A stretch of DNA of 64,000 nucleotides from NCBI GenBank assembly GCA_004564215.1, contig CP024846.1, forward strand, positions 1,488,001-1,552,000, in the 5' to 3' direction. This document shows positions 47,270 through 56,131 of this stretch, piece after piece; position 1 is the first letter of the stretch, and each line of letters begins with the position of its first letter. The notes under the pieces are model-generated. The model was given only the letters and a program-made list of their open reading frames with translations. It searched no databases and was not told where the DNA came from. A program made the position numbers and the translations under genes. Origin of the DNA: Beijerinckiaceae bacterium. GTDB taxonomy: Bacteria > Pseudomonadota > Alphaproteobacteria > Rhizobiales > Beijerinckiaceae.

Positions 47270-47743
47270 GTGAAAAAAATACCAAATCCTATTGACCGGC
47301 ACGTCGGGAGTCGGGCTCGCATGCGTCGGGTCATGCTAGGCATGAGCCAGGAAAAACTGGGAGAAGCCTTGGGCTTGACTTTTCAACAGGTCCAAAAATA
47401 CGAAAAAGGCACCAATAGAATAGGCGCCAGCAGACTCCAGCAGATTTCAAGAACCCTCGATGTTCCGCCGGCCTTTTTCTTCGAGGGAGCTCCTTCCTTT
47501 GAGGCGGCGGCCGACCTTGAACCGAGGCAGTTGGGCGTCGCCGAGGAGCCAAAAAACAACTATGTGGCTGATTTTTTGTCGACGGCCGAAGGCCTGCATC
47601 TGAATATGGCCTTTGCCCGCATCCACGATCCAAAGGTCCGCAAGCGGATCATCGATCTGGTCTCCTCTCTCGCGGGCGAACAGCAACATGCCGAACCCCT
47701 TGAGAGTGAGATGACGGCGGCCGATAAAAACAGCTCTGATTGA
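47270..47743 (+). CDS. Cro/CI-type regulator (PraR/PhrR-like)
   Basis: The 157-residue protein has an N-terminal XRE helix-turn-helix (residues about 15-70: [38 protein letters not shown]) and a C-terminal part ([20 protein letters not shown]) typical of the regulator found next to metK in Rhizobiales. Members such as PraR of Rhizobium and PhrR of Sinorhizobium control attachment and, for PraR, quorum-sensing genes. Here it follows luxI directly, so regulation of the pair is a reasonable hypothesis. The start is GTG with a weak ribosome site. Confidence 0.88.
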   Translation: MKKIPNPIDRHVGSRARMRRVMLGMSQEKLGEALGLTFQQVQKYEKGTNRIGASRLQQISRTLDVPPAFFFEGAPSFEAAADLEPRQLGVAEEPKNNYVADFLSTAEGLHLNMAFARIHDPKVRKRIIDLVSSLAGEQQHAEPLESEMTAADKNSSD

Positions 47744-47889
47744 GCCTGCCTGTCCGCTTTATCGAACATGACAGCGCGAATGGCTTGACAAAACGAACGG
47801 GTTCACAAAAGCATGGGCGCAACCAACGCGGACGCTCGCTGACCTGCGACATTCTGATCTGCGTGACCTTCTTTTTTTGGAGACAGTCC

Positions 47890-49086
47890 TTGGCGCGTGA
47901 CAATTATCTGTTTACGAGTGAATCGGTTGCGGAAGGCCATCCCGATAAGGTCTGCGACCGGATCTCGGATGAGGTCGTCGATCTCTTCTTCCGTGAAGGC
48001 GCGAAGGCCGGGTTGGACCCCTATCAAACCCGGGTTGCCTGCGAAACCTTGGCAACCACCAACCGAGTCGTCATCGCTGGCGAGGTGCGCGGTGCCAAGA
48101 TCCCCCCTGCCGCGATAGAGGCCGCGGCGCGCGAGGCGATCAAAGACATCGGGTATGAGCAAAGCGGCTTCCATTGGCAAACCGCCAAAGTGGAGGTTCT
48201 TCTCCACGCCCAATCCGTCGATATTGCGCAAGGTGTCGATGCCACCGGCAATAAGGACGAAGGCGCGGGCGATCAGGGGATCATGTTCGGCTACGCATGC
48301 CGGGAAACGCCGGCGCTCATGCCCGCCCCCATTTATTACGCCCACAAAATTCTTGAGGATTTGGCCCGCGAGCGCAAGGCCAACTCGAGCCCCGTCGGTA
48401 AGCTTGGACCGGATGCTAAAAGCCAGGTGACGGTCCAGTACCGCAATGGCAAACCCGTCGGCGTGACCCAGATCGTGCTCTCGACCCAGCACCTCGACGA
48501 AAACCTCAGTTCCGAGGATGTGCGCGATATTGTTCAACCCACAATCCTGGCGGCTTTGCCGGAGGGCTGGATCACCAAGGACACCGTCTGGCACGTCAAC
48601 CCGACCGGCAAGTTCGTGATCGGCGGTCCCGACGGCGATTGCGGCCTAACCGGGCGCAAGATCATTGTCGATACTTACGGCGGAGCGGCGCCGCATGGGG
48701 GTGGTGCGTTTTCGGGAAAAGATCCGACCAAGGTCGATCGATCGGCCGCCTATGCCGCGCGGTATCTCGCGAAAAATGTCGTCGCGGCCGGACTTGCCGA
48801 CCGCTGCACGATTCAGCTTTCCTATGCGATCGGGATTGCCGAACCCCTGTCGATCTATGTCGATACGCATGGCACAGGACAAGTTCCCGAGGCGAAACTG
48901 GAAGCGACGCTTGGGCAGGCCATGCGCCTGTCGCCGCGCGGAATCAGAGAGCATCTGTTGCTCAATCGGCCGATCTACGCGCGCACCGCAGCTTATGGAC
49001 ATTTCGGACGCTCCCCGGATGCAGACGGAGGCTTTTCCTGGGAAAAGACCGATCTGGCGGAGAAGCTCAAAGCCCATTTGGGCTAG
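47890..49086 (+). CDS. metK: S-adenosylmethionine synthetase
   Basis: The 398-residue enzyme makes SAM from methionine and ATP. Motifs: [37 protein letters not shown], the P-loop-like [20 protein letters not shown]. The start is TTG at 47890 with GGAG seven bases upstream; a longer frame from 47740 adds unconserved residues. A TTGACA hexamer at 47785-47790 may be part of a promoter. No SAM riboswitch consensus was found in the 146-base leader. Confidence 0.95.
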   Translation: MARDNYLFTSESVAEGHPDKVCDRISDEVVDLFFREGAKAGLDPYQTRVACETLATTNRVVIAGEVRGAKIPPAAIEAAAREAIKDIGYEQSGFHWQTAKVEVLLHAQSVDIAQGVDATGNKDEGAGDQGIMFGYACRETPALMPAPIYYAHKILEDLARERKANSSPVGKLGPDAKSQVTVQYRNGKPVGVTQIVLSTQHLDENLSSEDVRDIVQPTILAALPEGWITKDTVWHVNPTGKFVIGGPDGDCGLTGRKIIVDTYGGAAPHGGGAFSGKDPTKVDRSAAYAARYLAKNVVAAGLADRCTIQLSYAIGIAEPLSIYVDTHGTGQVPEAKLEATLGQAMRLSPRGIREHLLLNRPIYARTAAYGHFGRSPDADGGFSWEKTDLAEKLKAHLG

Positions 49087-49116
49087 CCGGGTCGCGCTGG
49101 CACGGGATGCCGGAAA

Positions 49117-49845
49117 ATGACGCCTATGGCAAAGCCGCTGTCGCAGAAAAACGGCAGCGGCCACCACCTCGCGTCCCCGCAGAGCTTGCATGGGCGTCGC
49201 AAGGGCAAGAAGCTTCGCGCCAAGCAGACCGAGCTGCTTTGCTCCTTTCTGCCATCCATCCGCTTCGATCCCTCAAGGACCCTTACAGACCCAGCTGCTC
49301 TTTTTGTCGACCCGCCCTTGTCTCTCTGGCTCGAGATTGGGTTTGGCGGCGGCGAGCATTTGACCGCCGAGGCCAGCGCGCATCCGCAGTTCGGCTATAT
49401 CGGCTGCGAGCCGTTTTTGAACGGGGTCGCCAAAGTCCTGGCCTCCATTGAAGATAGCCATTTGCGCAACGTCCGCATCTACGATGGGGACGCGCGGATG
49501 GTGATCGAAGCCTTGCCGAGCGGGGTCCTGGACGGGGTCTATCTGCTCTATCCCGACCCTTGGCCAAAGCGAAAGCACCATAAGCGCCGCTTCCTGTCCG
49601 ACGACGTGCTTCTCGCGCTTGCGCGGGTGATGCGCCGGGGCGCCGAACTTCGTTTCGCGACGGACATCGATGACAACGCCGGCTGGACATTGGCCCGTGT
49701 TTTACGATCCAAGGAATTTGTTTGGGTCGCTGCCGGCCCGCAGGACTGGCAACAGCCCTGGCAGGAGTGGAGCGGTACAAGATACGAAGAGAAGGCGCTC
49801 AAGGGCGCCCGGAAACCCGCTTATCTCACGTTCAGGCGAGTGTGA
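49117..49845 (+). CDS. trmB: tRNA (guanine-N7)-methyltransferase
   Basis: The 242-residue SAM-dependent enzyme forms m7G46 in tRNA. Motifs: LWLEIGFGGGEHLTAEA for SAM binding, and YLLYPDPWPKRKHHKRRF, the TrmB signature, near residue 145. An ATG at 49126 (MAKPLSQ) is an alternative start. It follows metK by 30 bases, the usual Rhizobiales arrangement; rimP and nusA do not follow. Confidence 0.95.
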   Translation: MTPMAKPLSQKNGSGHHLASPQSLHGRRKGKKLRAKQTELLCSFLPSIRFDPSRTLTDPAALFVDPPLSLWLEIGFGGGEHLTAEASAHPQFGYIGCEPFLNGVAKVLASIEDSHLRNVRIYDGDARMVIEALPSGVLDGVYLLYPDPWPKRKHHKRRFLSDDVLLALARVMRRGAELRFATDIDDNAGWTLARVLRSKEFVWVAAGPQDWQQPWQEWSGTRYEEKALKGARKPAYLTFRRV

Positions 49846-50112
49846 CGCCCGTCGGGCCACGCGCCTTGGCGCGCAAAGGGCCGTTCATCTCTTAAAGTTC
49901 TTCTTCACTCGTTCTTTAGCATGGAACGGAGTTTCCCTTCGCGCATTTCGTGAGAGCGCGTAAGGTTCCCGTATAGCGTTCATCCAAAGCTTCGCCAGGA
50001 AGGAAAAATGGCCCAAATAAGGCCTTTACAAACCCTTACCTTTGGCGTCTGATAAATGAAAACAATTAAGAAATATGGCACCTTGGCCATAAATTAATTG
50101 AGGAAGCGTCAC

Positions 50113-50403
50113 ATGATATTTGTGATTGGAAGTGTCCTTTTAGGGGCCATTCTCGGACGGTTTTTCAAGGTCCTTATTCTCGTCCCCGTATCTGCCCTCC
50201 TCGTCGCATTAGTCATCGGTTGGTCTTTTTACGACCAGTGCGGCCTGCTGTCGGCTTTGGGAAGAATGGCCATTTTGGTCACCGCTCTCCAGATCGGCTA
50301 CGCCTCCGGCATGTTTACATACCTGATTCCGCCCTTGCTGCAACGCATGCATCTTGTTCGGAGCCATCGCGGATCGCGTGCCTCGGCCCCGGTCCATCAC
50401 TAA
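50113..50403 (+). CDS. Small hypothetical membrane protein
   Basis: About 96 residues with two or three hydrophobic segments (IFVIGSVLLGAILGRFFKVLI, VSALLVALVIGWSFY, ILVTALQIGYASGMFTYLI) and a short basic tail. The ATG at 50113 follows GAGGAAG. I recognise no family. It stands alone between trmB and a glycosyltransferase gene, both on the same strand. Confidence 0.6.
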   Translation: MIFVIGSVLLGAILGRFFKVLILVPVSALLVALVIGWSFYDQCGLLSALGRMAILVTALQIGYASGMFTYLIPPLLQRMHLVRSHRGSRASAPVHH

Positions 50404-50504
50404 ATGTCGGCCACAAAAACTCCATAATATATCCTGATTATTGACGATTATTAATAGATAAGCTCTGGCTGAGTTAACCAATTTGGTTTCAGCCATTGGG
50501 TTAA

Positions 50505-52466
50505 ATGGTTCTTCACGCTCTTAGCGGGACCCGTGCCACATCGTTTCAAGCCTTCACGGGCTTGAGACGGGGCTCGGCCACCCTGTTTCAGCAAACCGCA
50601 ACGCCGGCCTTTGTTCCGGCGGAACTCGCTTTCTTGGTCCCTTTTGGCATTGCGCCGGCTGTCCTTCTCACTGCGGCGGCCCTTGCGGTCGAACAGGGCA
50701 TCGAGCCGGACGTAGCCTTGCTGGCGAACGGCACGACCTCCGAGATTTTCTTTTACCAATGCCTGGCGCATCACCTCGGCGCAGCCTTCCTCGATGGCGA
50801 GGCCGTGCTCGGCGCCGGCGCACGTTATCCCCAATCCATTCATGTTGGGCTGGCCCCCCTCGCGGGAGACCGCAGCCCTCGCTGGCTGGCCGCGCCCCGC
50901 GGCAAAATGCTCGCACTGCTGTTGGCGCGCGCCCAAGCCGGCGAAAATCTGGGGACGGACCTCGCCATCACGACGCCCACCCGCATGTCCAGCCTGCTGC
51001 GTGCACGCGCGGCGCCTTCGATCCTGCGCGAAGCAAGTTTCGGCCTGGCAGATCTCGATCCAAGCCTTTCGGCGAAAAATGGCCCGAGCTCGCTGCAATG
51101 CGCTGGAGCGATGCTGACCCTCGCCGCCGGGACATTCGCATTTAGCCTGGCACCGGCGCCGACGTTGAACATTACCTCTCTGGCGATGACCTGTTTGTTT
51201 TTCGCTTCGATCTGCCTGCGCCTGTTCGCCGGTGCGGCCAGTTTGGGTCGGAAGCAGGAGCTGCAAAATCGCAGCCCTGTCGACGCGGCTGGCTTGCCCG
51301 CCTACTCGATCGTCGTCGCCTTGCATCGCGAGGCGCGGGTCGTTCCGCAGCTCATTGCCGCGCTCAACGCGCTGGATTATCCGCGCGGCAAGCTCGACAT
51401 CAAGCTCGTGATCGAAAGCGAGGATTTTGCGACGCGGCGCGCCCTTGAGGCGCAGCGGCTTCCTCCCATTTACGAAGTCATCGTTGCCCCCGCTGGCTTC
51501 CCGAAGACCAAGCCCCGCGCGCTCAACATCGCCCTGCCGCTTCTGCGCGGCGAACTTGTCGCGGTCTTCGATGCCGAAGATACCCCGGCCCCCTCGCAAC
51601 TTCGCGAAGCCGCCGAAAGATTTCTCCTGGCTCCGCGTCGTCTGGCCTGTCTTCAGGCCCGGCTCGCGATCGACAATATCGAGGATTCCTGGCTGACCCG
51701 CCTGTTTGCGATCGAATATGCGGTGCTGTTCGATGTGTTGAATCCCGGTCTTGCCGGTCTTGGCCTGCCGCTGCCGCTTGGCGGCTCGTCCAATCATTTT
51801 CGCACCGAAATTCTGCGCGAGGTTTGCAGCTGGGATGCCTGGAATGTCACCGAGGATGCCGATCTCGGCCTTCGCCTCGCCCGCCTTGGATATCGTGTCG
51901 ACACTTTGGCGTCGAGCACGCAGGAAGAAGCTCCAGCCCGGATCGAGGCGTGGCTGGCCCAGCGGCGGCGCTGGTCGAAAGGATGGATGCAGACGTTTAT
52001 TACGCTCACGCGCAATCCCGGTCGCCTCATTACCGAGCTTGGCCCAGCAACGGCTCTCGCGGTCCTGTTGATGATGACTGCATTGGTTATCGCGCCACCG
52101 CTCTGGCCTTTTCTTACTGCGCTCCTGATCTACGATCTTGGCACGGGCCTCCCATCGCCGAACACGATTTCCTTGCTGGTCGCAACGGTCCTTTGGATCT
52201 CGGTCGGAGCTTTTGGCTTGGGTTCAATCCTGTGGCTCTGCCTGCTTGGCATGAAGCGACGCAAACTACGGGGGCTCTGGCCTTTCCTGCCGCTGCTGCT
52301 GCCCTATTATTTGCTGACATCGGTCGCGGCCTGGATGGCGCTCGGTGATCTTATTTTGCGGCCCTTTCATTGGCACAAGACCGAACATGGGCTGGCAAAA
52401 ACCTCCCGGCAAGGCACGCCGACGATCGCGGCCAAAACGGCGGCGGTCAGAGCAAGTCTGTGGTGA
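50505..52466 (+). CDS. Membrane family 2 glycosyltransferase
   Basis: The 653-residue protein has an N-terminal cytoplasmic domain (residues about 40-210) that recalls the GspE/MshE N-terminal domain, transmembrane helices near 205-245, a GT2 catalytic domain (YSIVVALHREARVVPQLIAAL, the DxD-like FDAEDTPAP, the EDADLGLRL acidic motif and the QRRRWSKGWMQ product-binding motif of processive enzymes), and at least three C-terminal helices. It probably polymerises or extends an exopolysaccharide across the inner membrane, though donor and acceptor are unknown. No other polysaccharide genes are adjacent. Confidence 0.85.
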   Translation: MVLHALSGTRATSFQAFTGLRRGSATLFQQTATPAFVPAELAFLVPFGIAPAVLLTAAALAVEQGIEPDVALLANGTTSEIFFYQCLAHHLGAAFLDGEAVLGAGARYPQSIHVGLAPLAGDRSPRWLAAPRGKMLALLLARAQAGENLGTDLAITTPTRMSSLLRARAAPSILREASFGLADLDPSLSAKNGPSSLQCAGAMLTLAAGTFAFSLAPAPTLNITSLAMTCLFFASICLRLFAGAASLGRKQELQNRSPVDAAGLPAYSIVVALHREARVVPQLIAALNALDYPRGKLDIKLVIESEDFATRRALEAQRLPPIYEVIVAPAGFPKTKPRALNIALPLLRGELVAVFDAEDTPAPSQLREAAERFLLAPRRLACLQARLAIDNIEDSWLTRLFAIEYAVLFDVLNPGLAGLGLPLPLGGSSNHFRTEILREVCSWDAWNVTEDADLGLRLARLGYRVDTLASSTQEEAPARIEAWLAQRRRWSKGWMQTFITLTRNPGRLITELGPATALAVLLMMTALVIAPPLWPFLTALLIYDLGTGLPSPNTISLLVATVLWISVGAFGLGSILWLCLLGMKRRKLRGLWPFLPLLLPYYLLTSVAAWMALGDLILRPFHWHKTEHGLAKTSRQGTPTIAAKTAAVRASLW

Positions 52467-52479
52467 CGCGGAGCCGCTG

Positions 52480-52555
52480 GAACCAGCATAGGATGGTGCG
52501 GATAGAATCGACTCTCCCGTCGTCATTTATGGCTTTCCTCGCGAACCGCCGCCGT
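52480..52555 (-). pseudogene. Remnant of a third DUF1871-like gene copy
   Basis: On the minus strand directly after the stop of the 218-residue gene the sequence reads FARKAINDDGRVDSIRTIL, matching FASRVMKDDGRIDSIRAILL of the intact gene at 53213-53488, and the nucleotides are similar. The homology ends after about 20 codons and no start codon precedes it. This is a decayed duplicate. Confidence 0.65.
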
Positions 52556-53212
52556 CTAGTTCTGTTCCTCCCAGGCATACACCACTTTGTGGCCGAGCTT
52601 GTTTTCCAGATCTGCTCGACTGCCGTAATTGGTGATCAAGGCGCTGCGTAAGTCCTCCGGCATTTTCTGGTCACGATAAGGCATGGACGCAAATTCGTTC
52701 GATGCGGTCTCTGCGTCCATCCAATAGCCCTTGTCCGCGATCAGAGCTTTCGCGAGCGCCGGATCATCAAAGCCGATCACCGCGATCTCGGACGACCGCT
52801 CGCCCCACATAGCCCAGTTGAGCGAGCTTGGAATATAGGTCTCTATTTCCGTATGGAACGGAAATGGATCGTCCTCAGGATAAGGCTCAACCCAGCGCAT
52901 CGAACAATATTCCTTTTTGCTGATATCGGCCTTGAAGTTGAAGGCATAGATCTTCTGGTACTTCTGATAGAAAAAAGTGATCGGATCTGGGTCAAGCACG
53001 CTCAGAAGGACGGTTTCGCGCGCCAGCGGAGACCGTGTCTTGCGCGGCACTTCCAGCACATCGCCCATAGCAAAATCGAATTCGCACAAGAGCTGGAACC
53101 GGTAGGGTCGCTTGAAGACCTGCTCAGGCAACCGTCTTTCGATATGGAAGACGCTTTCGACTTTCTGTCTGGCGGCAGGAAACTGTTCCAAGGTCAAAAA
53201 ACTGTCGTTCAT
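52556..53212 (-). CDS. Hypothetical protein, candidate immunity protein
   Basis: The 218-residue acidic, aromatic-rich soluble protein contains SLNWAMWGERSSEIAVIGF, a pattern I associate with immunity proteins of polymorphic toxin systems. No family is named with confidence. Its ATG abuts the stop of the upstream gene (TAGATG), so the two are coupled. The G+C content is lower than in the flanking housekeeping genes. Confidence 0.5.
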   Translation of the reverse strand: MNDSFLTLEQFPAARQKVESVFHIERRLPEQVFKRPYRFQLLCEFDFAMGDVLEVPRKTRSPLARETVLLSVLDPDPITFFYQKYQKIYAFNFKADISKKEYCSMRWVEPYPEDDPFPFHTEIETYIPSSLNWAMWGERSSEIAVIGFDDPALAKALIADKGYWMDAETASNEFASMPYRDQKMPEDLRSALITNYGSRADLENKLGHKVVYAWEEQN

Positions 53213-53488
53213 CTAATCATTCCGCTGGCTTGCAACCCAGCTTGCCAGAAGTTTCGTCGCCGCAAGGCGCGCAGTTCCTCTTGATGGCACGCCGCCGGAC
53301 CGTTCCTTCTCGATCTTCACCAAATGGGTCTCCAACTGCGCGAGATGCGGATTGTCGCCAACGCCCAGCGGGTCCCAACACTTGAGGAGGATGGCTCGGA
53401 TAGAATCTATTCTCCCGTCGTCCTTCATCACTCTGCTCGCGAACTGCCTGTCAAAAGAGTCTTCAGCGTGAGGTGCGCGATTCCTCAT
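53213..53488 (-). CDS. DUF1871-like small protein, copy 1
   Basis: The 91-residue protein contains IRAILLKCWDPLGVGDNPHLAQ, which also occurs in the next gene upstream (VRAILLTDWDPLIVGDNPHLTD). The pattern resembles DUF1871, whose members occur beside toxin genes and are suspected immunity proteins. The pair arose by duplication; a third copy is a remnant at 52480-52555. It is directly followed by the 218-residue gene. Confidence 0.6.
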   Translation of the reverse strand: MRNRAPHAEDSFDRQFASRVMKDDGRIDSIRAILLKCWDPLGVGDNPHLAQLETHLVKIEKERSGGVPSRGTARLAATKLLASWVASQRND

Positions 53489-53523
53489 GAAGGCCTTGGG
53501 CGCTCAAAAAATGCCACCGGTAC

Positions 53524-53793
53524 TCAAGCACCATGTTGTACGCAGCCCAGAATTCTTCTTGCAACGAACGATGTCTGCTTTGCTGGAATAGACTTCCACC
53601 GTTCTTCAATGTCTTTGAGATAACATTCCAATTCTTCTACCGTGCAATTGTTTCTTACAAGATCGACAATACCAGGAATGAGGTCGTCATATTCGTCGGT
53701 GAGATGCGGATTATCACCAACGATAAGCGGGTCCCAATCAGTCAGCAGGATGGCTCGAACACGCTCAGTGGGATCTTTGCTCATCACTCGCAT
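53524..53793 (-). CDS. DUF1871-like small protein, copy 2
   Basis: The 89-residue protein is a paralogue of the gene downstream; it carries WDPLIVGDNPHLTDEYDDLI and ECYLKDIEERWKSI, and conserves the DEYD element missing from copy 1. A soluble helical fold is likely. It lies between the presumed immunity gene at 53905 and copy 1. Confidence 0.6.
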   Translation of the reverse strand: MRVMSKDPTERVRAILLTDWDPLIVGDNPHLTDEYDDLIPGIVDLVRNNCTVEELECYLKDIEERWKSIPAKQTSFVARRILGCVQHGA

Positions 53794-53904
53794 CGCGCAG
53801 CCAAGAAATTCTATCCGGACTCAAACGTTATGAGCTAAAGTTTCGACTATGTTCTTTGCCGCGCGCCTTGTCCGCGGTCACTTTTTGCATGAACCATTGT
53901 ATCG

Positions 53905-54303
53905 CTACCCGGGAGAGAATGATTTGATAACCTCCCCTTCATCTCTTTGTAGACCGCCTTCATAGTAAAGCTGAAATGTATTTGTATCTTCCGGCCAAGG
54001 CTCGTCAAACGAATACCCTTCAAGCATATAAATATACCCATCCTTTACCTGAAGCAGGAAGCCGGCTCCATTTTGTAGGCCGTCAATATTCCCGTCGACA
54101 TCTCCGAACCGAAAGGACGGGTTGCCGGGAAGACTTGCGACTTCATCTGGAATTGAAAAATAAGTCCAGAAGCCGACGCCCGTCATGTGCCGCTTCACAA
54201 CGCGCGCGGCAAGATATTGCCCGCGTAGAATCTGGAAGGTTTCAGCCTTGCCATCAACGAGCATTTCGAGGACGGCATTCTCTAACTTTGTTAATCCTTC
54301 CAT
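53905..54303 (-). CDS. Hypothetical protein overlapping the toxin-like gene, candidate cognate immunity
   Basis: The 132-residue protein has no signal peptide and is rich in aromatics and Gly/Asp (FWTYFSIPDEVASLPGN, YIYMLEGYSFDEPWPED). Its start lies inside the last 13 bases of the toxin-like gene, the arrangement seen in many toxin/immunity pairs. I do not recognise a family. Confidence 0.6.
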   Translation of the reverse strand: MEGLTKLENAVLEMLVDGKAETFQILRGQYLAARVVKRHMTGVGFWTYFSIPDEVASLPGNPSFRFGDVDGNIDGLQNGAGFLLQVKDGYIYMLEGYSFDEPWPEDTNTFQLYYEGGLQRDEGEVIKSFSPG

Positions 54304-55094
54304 GGGTAAGCCGTCCCTATTTTAATAGCTCCATCAGGCATAACCCTACCGCCTACACCGAGTTTGTAGCCATTTATTTCAATTTGTATCTTATATTGGC
54401 CAGTGATTTTCTGTTCCGTTATCACCTTACGAGTAGCGTCTTCGATTGCGCGAAAGGCAGTCTCTTTGGCATCATAGTGTGATAAAAACTCATCCAGTTC
54501 ACGTCCTTCTTTATCGAAAATGTGATGCAACTTGTTCGAATCAACATTCGGAGGTTGCTTGGACTCCGGTGGCTCCGATGGCTCTATTGCCGGTTTAACC
54601 TTCTCTCGGGGAGGCGGCTTTTTTTTCGGGCTCTCGCTGTTTGAACCTTTCAGCCTTGTCCGAAGCCATTCGATGAAAGCACCAAGCGCTTTCATTCTTG
54701 CCTTCGTCCGATAGCCTGCCGGAGTTCCAGATCCGCCGCCCGACCATTGCCCGCTTTCGCGCCCGCTTCCGGCCGGCACGCGCGGCTGATCCGGGTTGAA
54801 TTTCAAGAGAGCCATCGGCGAGAGATCAAATCCCTGCGCTTTCATCAGCTCGGCGGGCGCGACGCCCGAGTCGAGAAGTTCGTCGGCGACGAACAGGCGC
54901 AAGACTTGCTCATCGGTGCAAGGCGGTAGGCCCGCATGGGACAGATGAATATGTGCAAGCGCCTTCTCGCCTTCGTTCCAAAGCTCTGCCGCGCGGCCAA
55001 TTTTTTCGAGAACATAAGGCGCGATGGGCCGCTCATAGGCGGTCGCGAGCAGCGCCATCGCGCGCCTCATCGTCAAGTGCCAGTCGCGGCGCAC
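54291..55094 (-). CDS. Putative short polymorphic toxin (out-of-frame with its N-terminus)
   Basis: The open frame of 267 residues has a helical domain, a linker VPAGSGRESGQWSGGGSGTP, a Pro/Lys/Glu-rich segment, and a C-terminal domain of about 80 residues: NKLHHIFDKEGRELDEFL, then a run of predicted beta strands ending GRVMPDGAIKIGTAYPWKD. Such tails occur in polymorphic toxins (RNase-like folds), but no active site is proven. The GTG at 55094 has no good ribosome site; the region upstream in another frame encodes the matching N-terminus (55033-55224). It overlaps its downstream neighbour by 13 bases and lies in lower-GC DNA. Confidence 0.55.
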   Translation of the reverse strand: MRRDWHLTMRRAMALLATAYERPIAPYVLEKIGRAAELWNEGEKALAHIHLSHAGLPPCTDEQVLRLFVADELLDSGVAPAELMKAQGFDLSPMALLKFNPDQPRVPAGSGRESGQWSGGGSGTPAGYRTKARMKALGAFIEWLRTRLKGSNSESPKKKPPPREKVKPAIEPSEPPESKQPPNVDSNKLHHIFDKEGRELDEFLSHYDAKETAFRAIEDATRKVITEQKITGQYKIQIEINGYKLGVGGRVMPDGAIKIGTAYPWKD

Positions 55095-55224
55095 CGCGTT
55101 CCGCCCGCGTCGTTTTGGCGAGGATCGTTCCGGCGCCGAGCATCAGCCCTTCGCCGGTGATCTCCATGCGCGGACGGACACGGCGTCCCTCCCATTTTTG
55201 CAAAAGCTCTTGCGTTTGCGCCAC
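55033..55224 (-). pseudogene. N-terminal part of the toxin-like gene in another frame
   Basis: A 63-residue frame starts at a GTG (55224) with GGAG five bases upstream: QELLQKWEGRRVRPRMEITG and LGAGTILAKTTRAERG, then DDEAR. Adding one CG unit to the dinucleotide run at 55059-55065 would join DDEARA to MALLATAYERPI in the downstream frame, giving one protein of about 311 residues. The break is therefore a dinucleotide loss, a phase-variable state, a programmed frameshift or a sequence error. Confidence 0.55.
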
Positions 55225-55364
55225 CCAAACTCCGTTTCGAAAGCGGAAGAATCGAGTGGGAAGGGTACAGCCGACCCTCCAAAACGCCTAAAACAGACCG
55301 AGAACAAAAAGCCGAGGGAAAGTGGTAAGATCGCGGAAGCCGAACCGTCTTCGGCAGGCCGCGC

Positions 55365-56048
55365 TTATTTCCGCTTGAGCAAATCCGGCCTTCTCTCGCG
55401 CGTGATCCTGAGCGCTTCGGCCTCGCGCCAGGCCTTGATTTTCGCATGGTCGCCGGACAGCAGCACTTCGGGGATCTCCCTTCCCTCCCATTCGCGCGGA
55501 CGAGTAAAATGCGGATATTCGAGCAGCCCTGCCTCAAAACTTTCATCCGTGCCGGAGGCTTCCTTGCCCATCACGCCGGGCAAAAGCCGCACGCAGGCAT
55601 CACACACCACCATGGCGGCGATCTCACCGCCGGAGAGCACATAATCGCCGATCGAAATTTCTTCGAGGCTTCGCGCGGCGATCACCCGCTCATCGACGCC
55701 CTCGAACCGGCCGCAGATCAAGACCACGCCCTCACCGGCCGCAAGCGCCCGCACGCGCGCCTGGGTGAGCGCCGCGCCGCGCGGGCTGAGCAATAAGCGC
55801 GGCCGCCGGTCGTCCTGATCGAGGTTGGCGTCGAGACTCGCGCTCAGCACATCGGCGCGGATCACCATGCCGGGGCCGCCGCCGGCCGGCGTATCGTCGA
55901 CGGCTCTATGCCGGCCAAGGCCATGCGCGCGGATGTCGTGGGTATCCAGGGCCCAGATACCGCGTGACAAACCCTCGCCAGCGAGCGAGACGCCGAGCGG
56001 GCCCGGAAACATCTCCGGAAACAGCGTGAAGACTGTCGCCTGCCACAT
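55365..56048 (-). CDS. trmD: tRNA (guanine-N1)-methyltransferase
   Basis: The 227-residue trefoil-knot enzyme makes m1G37. Motifs: [21 protein letters not shown] at the start, [30 protein letters not shown] and the SAM knot [16 protein letters not shown], then [24 protein letters not shown]. In most bacteria rplS follows; here the toxin-like island follows instead. Confidence 0.96.
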   Translation of the reverse strand: MWQATVFTLFPEMFPGPLGVSLAGEGLSRGIWALDTHDIRAHGLGRHRAVDDTPAGGGPGMVIRADVLSASLDANLDQDDRRPRLLLSPRGAALTQARVRALAAGEGVVLICGRFEGVDERVIAARSLEEISIGDYVLSGGEIAAMVVCDACVRLLPGVMGKEASGTDESFEAGLLEYPHFTRPREWEGREIPEVLLSGDHAKIKAWREAEALRITRERRPDLLKRK

Positions 56049-56131
56049 GAGGGATCAACGCTCCGGCCGAAGAACCTCCGGCCCGTTTGTTCTTGGCACT
56101 GACTATCCGAAAACTCTGCAGCTCTTCGGGA

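Noticed and set aside
47744-47889. SAM riboswitch upstream of metK
   Set aside because: The leader contains none of the conserved cores of SAM-II or SAM/SAH riboswitches that I could recognise.
55073-55546. Minus-strand open frame overlapping the end of trmD and the toxin-like gene
   Set aside because: It crosses trmD in another frame and its translation is basic and unstructured, typical of a shadow frame.
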